Assembly (NCBI GenBank): GCA_026874595.1
Contig: CM049313.1
Coordinates: 21,719,508 to 21,783,507 of the forward strand
Direction: 5' to 3'
Source: Sipunculus nudus
Lineage: Eukaryota > Annelida > Sipuncula > Golfingiida > Sipunculidae
DNA: 64,000 nt
Below are positions 36,501-46,803 of the stretch, piece by piece. Within the stretch, counting starts at the first letter, position 1. Each line of letters opens with the position of its first letter. The notes under the pieces are model-generated. The model was not told the DNA's origin. It saw only the letters and a program-made list of their open reading frames with translations, and did not search any database. Both the position numbers and the translations under genes were made by a program.

Positions 36501-37101
36501 TCAAGTAATCGGTCACTCAGAGGGGTAAAGACTAAACTTAATATGACAATATGTAGACACATAAAGTAAAACTTAAGAGTTGATTAGCTAATTAAAATCC
36601 TCAAATTAAATGGATTTCTCCAATGGGACTTTCTTTGGACTAATTTCTGTTGCAATTTCTTTCGGGTTTGGCTTAAAATATTTTTGTTGTATGGAGATAG
36701 CAATTAGAAGATGGATGAAGATGTATGGTACATTATTTATTCATGTGAATATATATGAGTAACACATTGTTTTTAACTTATCATCTGCTTCTGATATTCC
36801 AAGCTCATCAACGTTTTTTCAAGGACCTAGCTGCATCACAATTTTTTATTCAAAAGATATTTTGCAAGAATTAAATCCAAGTAAGCGTTCAATTAGGAAT
36901 ATATTATATCTTATTATAGACACTATGAAAACCCTGTAAGTTCCATAAATGAATATGAAAGATACAACATCATTCATGAGCTTATTAGATTCTACGTGGA
37001 AAACTTCAGTAGATACAATATTTTTTTTTATATATATAAAGAGACTTGTCTATTAAAGGGTATGCTAACGCGCGGAGCTCAGAACGCGGAATGAGACCAA
37101 T

Positions 37102-37129
37102 ATATATATGTGTGTGTGTGTGTGTGTGT
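37102..37129. repeat. (TA)n-(TG)n microsatellite
   Basis: Short TA run followed by about ten TG units. Confidence 0.9.
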
Positions 37130-37159
37130 TTTGTAAAAAAAATCCCCCTCCCCCCCAAA

Positions 37160-37545
37160 GATAAATTGACGTCACCGATGGGAGCAACATTCTATCAAGT
37201 TCAAAACCATCCACGTTCATTCACGCACTCCCTTGTTGTCCTGGTAACAGTTAATTCACGTACTTACTCCCTTGTTGTCCTGGTAACAACAGTTTGCCTA
37301 TAACACACTTGCAACTTGCAATGGTTCTTGCACCGTACACGTTATTTAACAATGGCAGATTAATGCCGAAACGGTACATGCGTTTGGCTGACCATGCAAT
37401 AGTGAATGAGCTGATTCTTAAAGAAGTGAAATCCGACAGACATCAGGATAATAAGGTGCAGACCGGTCCACGATTTTTGGCTGTACCTGACCGGACCGTC
37501 AACACAAAATACTCGACCGCTAAACCCTGGACTGTACCGGTCCGG
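37160..37545. repeat. Dispersed repeat B plus B2, copy 2
   Basis: 37160-37330 matches repeat B at 22775 and 40885. 37305-37545 (TTGCAATG.TTCTTGCA.CGTA, CATGCGTTTGGCT.ACCATGCA, ACCGGTCC/GGACCGG-rich tail) matches 41545-41760. In the 41-kb copy about 400 bases separate B from B2. A CAGGGGCGTG motif at 37546 looks like a hAT-type MITE terminus. Confidence 0.8.
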
Positions 37546-38440
37546 CAGGGGCGTGTTTAGAGGGGGCGCAACAACCCCCCCCCCCCCTCCTAATTCTGTT
37601 CAACAAATATTAAGGAGGCATCCAATTTAGTAAAGCTCAGGGCGTGCCTAGATCTTTTGAAAAATAAGCTTACAAAGTTGTATTGTAAGGCCCATGCAGG
37701 TCCTAGGTAAAACTGTTTAAATTAAGTTTAGGATGACGTCCTCTAGAAGCTTTGATGGTCCAAATAAAATCCTCTTTGGAAGTTGCTGCTCATAATAGGT
37801 CATGTCGTGTTATGCAGGGGGCACGGCAGTCCTGTCAGGTAGCGCGTCTGTGATTGGTTCAGCAGGCGCGGATCCAGGATTTTTTTTGCTTGGGGGGGGA
37901 ATCAACGGGTGTCATGCATAAATTTTTTTAATAAATGACCTTGGTTAAGAACCGGGGGGGGGGGGGGGTGTCTTGTCCCCCAAACCCCCTGTCATCCATA
38001 AGATTTGTCTTAAAAAGGTCGTTGGTTGAGAGGGGGGGGGGGGGGGGGTAATGGTAATTGTTCAGATAACGTCAGTGTGTATCGTTTAATCCCCGCTGTG
38101 GTTTATCTAATCACATCAAAGCGTCATAACATCTGCAGAAAACTGAAAAAAAATATATCCCTTCTTCTCAAACATCACTGAATTTTAATTAATATTAATA
38201 ATTTGATGGAAAAGACACATAACCAATCGTCAGTGATTGTCACCCTTGTAGCGAAGTAGGCCTAACTCTATGCATAGGTAAAAAGCAGTAGAAACTGTGG
38301 TTTTGTATTTTGAAATATCTTAACAACATTTGACCTGTGAACTGAGCTAGCTTGCTTGCTTGTGGGTTCTTGATCAAAAGTTTTAAGCCACGTTTCATAC
38401 ACAACACAATGCAATCTCAGGGAGGGTAAGTTTTTTTACC
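37546..38440. other. Non-coding stretch with G/C homopolymers
   Basis: Poly-C at about 37575 and poly-G at about 37954 and 38034. CAGG(G/C)GCG-type motifs at 37546 and 37863 resemble MITE ends, but no matching right ends or target duplications could be assigned. Confidence 0.45.
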
Positions 38441-39400
38441 TAGTTAAATTTTACCTTGACCTTTTGGGCCGAAAATGTGGTTTTGAACACCCTGAATGTC
38501 AGATGGGCACAAATCGTATCTTTTAGGCCTAGAATCTTCTAACACTACATCCAATGAGGTCCTAGGCAAATATCCTTGGAAACCTGAAATTCCGTCATCG
38601 TGACCTGTATGTTGCGATCTATGGGTCGAAAACATGATTTGAGCTTACTGTTCGTCAGACGTGCACAAATTGTCACTGTTAGGCCTAGCATCTTCTAATG
38701 TAAAATTTAGAGAGATCCTAACCAAGGCCCATAGAAACATGAAATAAGGTCACTGTAGCCTATATTTTGAGAGCTTAAGGGAAAAAAGACGTCATTTGAG
38801 CACCCTGAATGTCACATGGACACAAACGTATCTGTTTTTTTTTTCCAAAAATCTTCTTAAGCTATCTCCAGGGACGTTCTAGGAAAATCTCCTTGGAAAC
38901 CTGAAATTATGTCATGTTGACCTATATTTAGCCAGCTATAGGCCTAAATCGTCCTTTCTAGCACCCAGACAGGGTACCGATTGTATCCGTTGTTCCTAGA
39001 ATCTTCCGATGTAATATTAAAGGAGATCCTGTGCAAATGTTCGTGGAAACATGACATTAGGTCGCTGTGACTTATATTCTGTGAGCTATAGTACAAAAAG
39101 ATTAACTTTATTCTGTGAACAACAGGAAAAAGACATGATATGAGCACCCTGGCAAAAGTATTAGGGGTTGAACCTGTAACTTCTAATTAAATTAAGATTA
39201 AAATCTTCTTGGAATCCCTGAATATAAGGTCATTGTGGCTCAGATTCTGTGAGAACTTAGCATCTATAAGTTAGGGATAAGCAAATCGTAGCAGTCAGAC
39301 ACAGAACTTAGTACCTTGGGAGTTCTTGGTAAAATCTTCTTGGAAACCCTAAATAAGGTCACTGTAGTTTCTAATGTTTCTATATTCAAGGCCTATGGAC
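38440..39400. repeat. Satellite-like tandem repeat, about 157-bp monomer, about 6 copies
   Basis: Diverged monomers share TAGGCCTAGAATCTTCTAA, GGTCCTAGGCAAAT, TTGGAAACCTGAAAT and AGGTCACTGTGACCTATATT. The GGAAAC anchor falls at 38577, 38732, 38894, 39044 and 39210. Odd monomers carry GGAAACCTG and CACCCTGAATGTCA; even ones carry GAAACATG. This gives a dimeric period of about 315 bases. Single decayed monomers occur at 31200 and 49960-50110. The monomer length resembles that of the ancient bivalve satellite BIV160; this link is from memory and untested. Confidence 0.8.
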
Positions 39401-40300
39401 CCCTGATTCTAAGCACTCTGGAAGTCATTCTATCTTTAACAAATAATTTTCCCCATTTTATCCCCATTAATAATTAATACATGGATCGCCTGTCTGTCAA
39501 ATTCATCTGAGCGCCATGGCCTATGGGCCAGTTCTTTTTTATCGGTCGGGATACATTATACGTGAAAATGTTCATATACATACTTGTCAGGAAAAAATAC
39601 AAAATTTGATTTAATGGTGTATGTAATCTACACAAAAATATCGGGGTTACATCAGCTCGGCATCGGGACGACATCGGATCAGCATATTGAGAAACATCGC
39701 GTTTAAGTCGACGATGTGTAACCCAGTGTAAACGATGTTTTGGAAAGTCAGTGTTAATATGAGTTGGTCGACTAACGAAAACATCAGAATTGATAGCACC
39801 AAACCAACAATCCAATCGCTAAAGATAATAAACGTGATAGAACAATCCGTAAACACTTAAAAACAGAATAAATACATAAACCCTAAATATATCTGAACAA
39901 GTAAGCGAACTCAAACAAGCAATATAGCCTAATTATAAATTCCATTCTTTTCTATATATAATCTTCTCAAATCAGACTACCATCACGCTAGTTGAGCTAG
40001 CAGACTTGTTAAGTGAGCCGGACTTTTCGTCAGTCACCATTTGTAGAGCTATTAATTTCTAATTTTTTAAATGAAACATTTAACTTTTACATTAGGCTAA
40101 TGTTTTTCTATCTGTATAATGCTAAAATATTGTCGAAGGAAATGTAAAAAATAATTAACCTTTAAAATAATTACATGACAACACATAAATATGACTACAA
40201 CAAAAACTGCGAACAGTTGGCAAACCTTTGTCCCTGCTTACTTATTTTACTTAAAGAAAATCAAAAGCCAATAAATATTGTTGTGTATAATTTTGAAGTG
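39401..40300. other. No gene recognised
   Basis: AT-rich. Overlapping minus-strand frames at 39474-39856 have no domain or splice support. Confidence 0.5.

Positions 40301-40301
<1 letters not shown>

Positions 40302-40351
<50 letters not shown>
40302..40351. repeat. (TA)n microsatellite
   Basis: About 24 TA dinucleotides. Confidence 0.95.
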
Positions 40352-40352
<1 letters not shown>

Positions 40353-40884
40353 TATGGCAAACAAAGGGTATATAAGGAACATGATATAGCTTTAAACCCA
40401 CGCGCATACTGATATTACCTGTTTAGAATGTTTATCTTTGATCTACAGGATCTTTTGAGTTTAAAATATACAGGGATATGGCCGCGTGAATAACGTTTTA
40501 CATGAAATGCCAACTGGGCTACATAAAAATTGTTCATGAAAATGAGAAAATAAATATTTAAGACATGTATCCATGTAATTAACATTAACATTTTTTCCAA
40601 TGATATTGTTTTTAAATCCCTTCACCATGGGAGGGGCTTCCCACTCTCTTGTTATTCTCGCATTCACGTGCGAGCTTTGCTTAGACATTTTCCTGTCGTC
40701 CCCCCCCCCCCCCCGTGCTTAAATCCTGCGCACGCTCTTAGTCCGTACCGCCCCTCCTGAAATTTAATGGTTTATGCTGTTGCTGATTTTGCTTTATGGG
40801 ATGAGCTTCATCCTGAAACGTGGTATTGAACAATAAAATCATTTTATACTGTCTCAACCCCCCCCCCCCCCCTTGCCCCTCCTT

Positions 40885-41145
40885 GAAGATGGATTGACGC
40901 TATTGACGGGAGCAAAATTCTGTTAAGTTCACGACCATACCCTATTAATCAAGTACTCCCACGTTGTCCTGGTAACAACAGTTTGCCTATAACACACACA
41001 CACACACACAATAGCCGTTATAGTTCTACAGCTATTTCCCCGAATGTCGCAGTAAAACCCGCTTGCTGAAGTTCTTGTCCTCCAGTTTCGCCGAGATGAT
41101 TTCGGATTGAGCAGCCTGTCTCAAAGACATATTCACATATATAAA
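40885..41145. repeat. Dispersed repeat B, copy 3
   Basis: Matches 22775-23100 from GGGAGCAA.(A/G)TTCTGTT to AGACATATTCACATATATAA. A C-homopolymer and GATTGACGCTATTG precede it, as in the other copies. Confidence 0.85.
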
Positions 41146-41544
41146 TAAAATAAATATGTGAAATTGGAAAACAGAAGAGTAATTTTTTTTTATTTAACTT
41201 CCTTTATTTCTACCCAGGCATTTTATTCAAGAACACGGCTGCAGATGGCGCTCTAGTCAGTAGTACATGATCTTGCCTTTCCTCAAATGGAAGCATTGCT
41301 TTCTTGGAAAGTTGCTGCAGCGAAGAACTTCAGGCCACTTGAAGCCAAATTTAAGCAGCAGTGGCTCACAGCCTGTCAATGTAGATATAGAATAATAAGA
41401 AGACTAAACAAGGATGGGTGATTCCTTCACGCACTGCGGGACAAAATGTATGTATAAATATACGCGAGTGATAAAATAACCAATAAGTTTTACTTAATTT
41501 TATAGGATGGTATATTTTTCATTTTATAAACTATACTCGGGGAC

Positions 41545-41900
41545 AGCTGACCAACTTGCAATGATTCTTGCATCGTATACTTTTGTGAAACATTGCAGTT
41601 GATTGCGGAAAAGGTACATATGCGTTTGGCTTACCATGCAATAGTAAATGAGTTGATTCTTATCAAGCGAAATTCGAACGGCAGTGGGGATTTAGAGATG
41701 CGGATCCCTTGGACCGGTCCGGTCTACAATTTTAAGCTAGACCGTACCGGACCGGCAACAAATTTATTTTAGCGCCAGCTTGTATAACTTTATTTTAATT
41801 ATAATTTTAAATAAGAAAGTTTTTAATTATTATTAAATAAATGGACGGTTCCACAATTAGTACCGGACAAGGACCGCTCTTGTGGACCGGACCACCAAGG
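41545..41900. repeat. Dispersed repeat B2 with CCGGTCCGG-rich tail, copy 2
   Basis: Matches 37305-37545. The tail is full of GGACCGG/CCGGTCC words at irregular spacing. The stretch from 41150 to 41540 between B and B2 holds no recognisable gene. Confidence 0.75.
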
Positions 41901-42571
41901 GTGGTCCGATCCAGTCTAGTGGGATACTTCCTTATAAATCCTGTGCGATATAGATGATTGCAAATGGCGACCAAACTCATTTATATAAGCTTTGTTGAGA
42001 CGTCAAACTACCCCGCCACGTCATAACAACCAGTAAAACCCTCGATACTTCTTCAAGCCCTGTTAATTCTGTATCCTTACCCAAAATTACCTACTCTGGC
42101 TCAGGTATACAGACCGTTTACGTCTGTACCTTGCCTGGCAAAATGCTAAGCTAACACTTTGAAAAGGAGAGTAATGATCCGGTGCCGGAGTATATTTCAC
42201 TGAAATAAAAGTATATTTTCTGTTTGGTGTATGTTTTATTAATACGAGAGTAATTTTGCTCAATTTCAATATTGTTTGTTATAATGTATGTCTGATTTGA
42301 ACCTTCGACAAGGGGGACATGTACCCTTGTACTACCTTGAAACCAGTCAAGTATACAGGATGCCTTATGGTTTATGGTTCTGCTTCTTCAGAATGAATGG
42401 TAAGCAGATTATCATGTGCCTGCGTTTAACCGTTCTACCTTTTCCGGTTAGGTCATTAATTTCAACCGTAAGGAAATTTGAATCCCCCGAGTTGGTTTAA
42501 AAAGAAGGACAAACTGTCCCAACTCCTCACCTCTTTTGACTCGCTTACAAAATCCTCGACATGACGGGAGA

Positions 42572-42910
42572 GCTTTATCCAAAACTGTATATGGTGAAGC
42601 GTAATTCAAACACAGGAACTGGGCCAGTTGCTTGTGACATCCGACTTTCACCAGTGGATAGAATTGATGGACTTCCAGGCCGGCATCCGCTTGACTGGTG
42701 TGGTTGAGATAGTTTGGTACGATGGTCCAGTTATACCTGTGATGATGTATAAAAATTTTGTACATCAACAAAATCAACACTGCCAAAAAAAAAATTCTAT
42801 AAAAGTTAAATTTTTTTAAAATGTTCTTACCATCAGAAAAAAAAATATCTTATGGCGAGAAATTTTCTGAGGAGTGTGACAAGAACAATTTTCTTAGTGA
42901 AAAATAATTG
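42572..42910. repeat. Dispersed repeat C, left half only
   Basis: Aligns with 23214-23515 (AGCTTTATCCAAAACTG, GGCCGGCATCCGCTTGACTG, TATACCTGTGATG, TCTGAGGAGTG.GACAA), with one 28-base extra segment. Homology stops near 42910-42930; the right half of the repeat appears 19 kb away at 61862. Confidence 0.88.
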
Positions 42911-43075
42911 AAGATATTATTTGCAATTTTATTAAACGGGAGACCTCGGGCCGGACTCTTACAATGGGCGGCTTAGTCTTGTTACGGTTCATTGCCTTCA
43001 ACCAGGCGTGTATGTGGCATTCACGTTAACGGAATTTCGCTAGTTTCTCCAGGCACGTCGACGTGTACAGACCCC

Positions 43076-43501
43076 ATGGCAGACATTCAAATGGAATTAG
43101 AAAATTGGCCAGAAACTGTCGGTTTGGAAGCATCAACTGTCGCAAAATTGAAAGAAAATAGTATTTGCAACAAAAGGATTCTTTTATCGTTAACGGACCA
43201 AGATATTTTTTAACTGAATTTGAACATTGGACAACGTACTGCCATTAAACTTGAAGTAAACAGAAAGTCTGCCATGCCGGAAGAAAGTAAGGTTAAGGAC
43301 CAGCAACCAGTAACAACAAAATTACTGCCAAAGGATAAAGCTAAGAACGAGTTGTTGAAGTCACTCGGAGATGACGCACTACCTGCTGCGCTCTCAGGCA
43401 CCTGTCGTATAAATAATGTCTTTACGGGTATAAAGAGGGTTAACGGGTTCATAAGGCATGGGACCCCCGGTCCAACACACTGGCACCCGTCGTATAAATA
43501 G
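43076..43501 (+). pseudogene. SAM-like domain protein with in-frame stop
   Basis: From the ATG at 43076 (context CCCCATGG, after an acceptor-like TTTCTCCAG) the frame reads MADIQMELENWPETVGLEAS, KLKENSI and LLSLTDQDIF, then TAA at 43211-43213. It resumes in the same frame with LNLNIGQRTAIKLEVNRKS and a Lys-rich linker (LLPKDKAKNELLKSLGDD). The spacing of WPETVGL, ENSI, LLSLTDQD and LNIGQRTAIK matches a SAM-type five-helix protein-interaction domain of about 65 residues. The stop falls where a Glu is usual (TTTTAACTG). About 60 codons later the frame runs into the 85-bp array, which replaces any further coding sequence. Most likely a dead copy; stop readthrough is less likely. Confidence 0.55.
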
Positions 43502-45686
43502 TGTCTTTACGGGTATATAGAGGGTTAACGGGTTTATAAGGCATGGGACCCCCGGCCCTACTCACAGGCACCTGTCGTATAAATATTGTCTTTACGGATA
43601 TATAGAGGGTTAACAGGTTTATAAGGCATGAGACCCCCGGCCCTACTCACAGGCACCTGTCGTATAAATATTGTCTTTACGGATATATAGAGGGTTAACG
43701 GGTTTATAAGGCATGGGACCCCGGACCTACTCACAGGCACCTGTCGTATAAATAATGTCTTTACGGGTATATAGGGGGTTAACGGGTTTATAAGGCATGG
43801 GATCCCCGGCCCTACTCACTGGCACCAGGCGTATAAATAGTGTCTTTACGGGTATATAGAGGGTTAACGGGTTTATAAGGCATGGAAAACCCGGCCCTAC
43901 TCACAGGCACCTGTCGTATAAATATTGTCTTTACGTGTATATAGAGGGTTAACGGGTTTATAAGGCATGGGACCCCCGGCCCTACTCACTGGCACCTGTC
44001 GTATAAATAGTGTCTTTACGGGTGTATAGAGGGTAACGGGTTTATAAGGCATGGGATCCCCGGCCCTACTCACAGGCACCTGTCGTATAAATATTGTCTT
44101 TACGGGTATATAGAGGGTTAACGGGTTTATAAGGTATGGGACCCCCGGCCCTACTCACAGGCACCTGTCGTATAAATATTGCCTTTACGAGTATATAGAG
44201 GGTTAATGGGTTTATAAGGCATGGGACCCCCGGCCCTACTCACAGGCACCTGTCGTATAAATATTGTCTTTACGGGTATATAGAGGGCTAACGGGTTTAT
44301 AAGGTATGGGACCCCCGGCCCTACTCACAGGCACCTGTCGTATAAATAATGTCTTTACGGGTATATAGAGGGTTAACGGGTTTATAAGGCATTGGATCCC
44401 CGGCCCTACTCACAGGCACCTGTCGTATAAATAGTGTCTTTACGGGTATATAGAGGGTTAACGGGTTTATAAGGCATGGGACCCCCGGCCCTACTCACAG
44501 GCACCTGTCGTATAAATAGTGTCTTTACGGGTATATACGGGGTTAACGGGTTTATAAGGCATGGGACCCCCGGCCCTACTCACAGGCACCTGTCGTATAA
44601 ATATTGTCTTCACGGGTATATAGAGGGTTAACGGGTTTATAAGGCATGGGACCCCCGGCCCTACTCACAGGCACCTGTCGTATAAATATTGTCTTTACGG
44701 GTATATAGAGGGTTAACGGGTTTATAAGGCATGGGATCCCCGGCCCTACTCACTGGCACCTGTCGTATAAATATTGTCTTTACGGGTATATAGAGGGTTA
44801 ACGGGTTTATAAGGCATGGGACCCCCTGCCCTACTCACAGGCACCTGTCGTATAAATATTGTCTTTACGGGTATATGGAGGGTTAACGGGTTTATAAGGC
44901 ATGGGACCCCCGGGCCTACTCACAGGGAACTGTCGTATAAATAGTGTCTTTACGGGTATATACGGGGTTAACGGGTTTATAAGGCATGGGACCCCCGGCC
45001 CTACTCACAGGCACCTGTCGTATAAATATTGTCTTTACGGGTATATAGAGGGTTAACGGGTTTATAAGGCATGGGACCCCCGGCCCTACTCACAGGCACC
45101 TGTCGTATAAATATTGTCTTTACGGGTATATAGAGGGTTAACGGGTTTATAAGGCATGGGATCCCCGGCCCTACTCACTGGCACCTGTCGTATAAATATT
45201 GTCTTTACGGGTATATAGAGGGTTAACGGGTTTATAAGGCATGGGACCCCCTGCCCTACTCACAGGCACCTGTCGTATAAATATTGTCTTTACGGGTATA
45301 TGGAGGGTTAACGGGTTTATAAGGCATGGGACCCCCGGGCCTACTCACAGGGAACTGTCGTATAAATATTGTCTTAACGGGTATTTAGAGGGTTAAGGGG
45401 TTTATAAGGCATGGGACCCACGGCCCTACTCACAGGCACCTGTCGTATAAATATTGTCTTTACGGGTATATAGAGGGTTAACGGGTTTATAAGGCATGGG
45501 ACCTCCGGCCCTACTCACTAGCACCTGTCGTATAAATATTGTCTTTACGGGTATATAGAGGGTAAACTGGTTTATAAGGTATGGGACCCCCGGCCCTACT
45601 CACAGGCACCTTTCGTATAAATAGTGTCTTCACGGGTACATAGAGGGTTAACGGGTTTATAAGGCATGGGATCCCCGGCCCTTCTA
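43399..45686 (+). repeat. 85-bp tandem array, 27 units
   Basis: The unit starts CACCTGTCGTATAAATA, continues through TCTTTACGGGTATATAGAGG, GTTAACGGGTTTATAAGG and CATGGGACCCCCGGCCCTAC, and ends TCACAGG. It measures exactly 85 bases between successive copies. Unit starts run from 43399 to 45607. Rare variants recur 425 bases (five units) apart: CCCCCTGCCCTACTC at 44824 and 45249, and CAGGGAACTGTCG at 44924 and 45349. Recent amplification in blocks of five is therefore likely. Minus-strand open frames in it (PVSRAGGPMPYKPVNPLY) are products of the repeat. The first unit continues directly from the SAM-like frame. Confidence 0.97.
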
Positions 45687-45799
45687 AACTAATAATCGAG
45701 AAAGGCACACCACTTTTCCAGGCGACCGCTGTGACCGGCCCTCTTCACCAGCTGAATTTTTATGTTTACATAAGTAAAATGCACAAGAAACACTGATCG

Positions 45800-45925
45800 T
45801 TACAAAGCAATAGAATTGTTGCACCTACTGAAACCAGCATTAGGTCCATACAAGCTCGTTGTTTTTAATTCCTCGTATGGTTTGTTGACGAAATCCGTCA
45901 GATCCTGTCCAAATGAATAATCCAT
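45800..45925 (-). CDS. Candidate small exon or ORF, unknown
   Basis: On the minus strand an ATG at 45925 opens a 41-codon frame (MDYSFGQDLTDFVNKPYEEL, then KTTSLYGPNAGF). An ETS-like ACCGGAAGTTG lies 18-28 bases upstream, as in many animal promoters. Codon use looks protein-like. No family is recognised, and the lone ETS word could be chance. Confidence 0.3.
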   Translation of the reverse strand: MDYSFGQDLTDFVNKPYEELKTTSLYGPNAGFSRCNNSIAL

Positions 45926-46709
45926 GCAGTGCCAACTTCCGGTTCATGTGCAATGATGATAAAAGTTCCGGCTATTCCTCCGCTGATTAATTTGTTCATA
46001 TAAAAAGTGGATTGGAGTTTAAAATTTGAAAACTATATTGGAAAGTTATCCATGCTACAGAAAAGGTGATAATATTAAAATAAAATTGTACAATTCACCA
46101 CACTCTATTTCTCGTTGTGTGACCGTCATGTCCAGTTTGCTTAATGACTAAAACCCGGATGTCGACTTTTGGTATGAATTGAGCTCGCATGAATATGAAC
46201 AAATAAAAGCGTGTAACCATGCACCCTTTTATTAGGTATAAAACGTATGAATGAATTCTAGAAAGAAATATGTGTTACATGACACAAAAATATAAATATG
46301 CAAGTGTATGTACCTTAGCAATTACGAGTGTAGGAATGTCCCTGTGATGGTCATTCCCCCCATCTGTAGACTGATACGCTCGTATTGGTAAGATGCTTCT
46401 AAAAAGATGTGTTTTGTAATATTACTTATATTAACATATAACAAACATACCAAGTCATGACATATCCTATTAAAAAGATGCAGGTACAAACAGATCATAC
46501 ATATACATAGATGTAATTACAAGTGGAAAACAAGAAAGAAGAGGTGTCTGCTGCATTTGCTGATGTCCACTTTGTCAACCGATTTTTATAATGCAAGAAG
46601 TCAAGTGAACATGGGACTCGGCATGTTACACACGACATTCCGTTTTTCGTGCATACCTCAAAACTGTAAACAAATATCCACGTGCATGTCGACCAAGCAA
46701 CGGAATAAC

Positions 46710-46794
46710 TAGACTGGTACCCTGCTCTATTATGGCCCTCAGCCAAGCTTAGACTCAGAGCAGTGCTGCCATAATAGAGCGGGGTACCAGTCTA
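46710..46794. mobile_element. 85-bp palindromic mini-element with 9-bp target duplication
   Basis: Arms of 27 bases starting TAGACTGGTACC (46710-46736 and 46768-46794) are inverted repeats with one mismatch around a 31-base loop. CGGAATAAC is directly repeated at 46701-46709 and 46795-46803. The 9-bp duplication is typical of Mutator-type insertion. It has no coding capacity. Confidence 0.88.
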
Positions 46795-46803
46795 CGGAAT
46801 AAC

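Noticed and set aside
43558-45708. Minus-strand frames with PVSRAGGPMPYKPVNPLY repeats
   Set aside because: Products of the 85-bp array; the period is not a multiple of three and no unique sequence is encoded.
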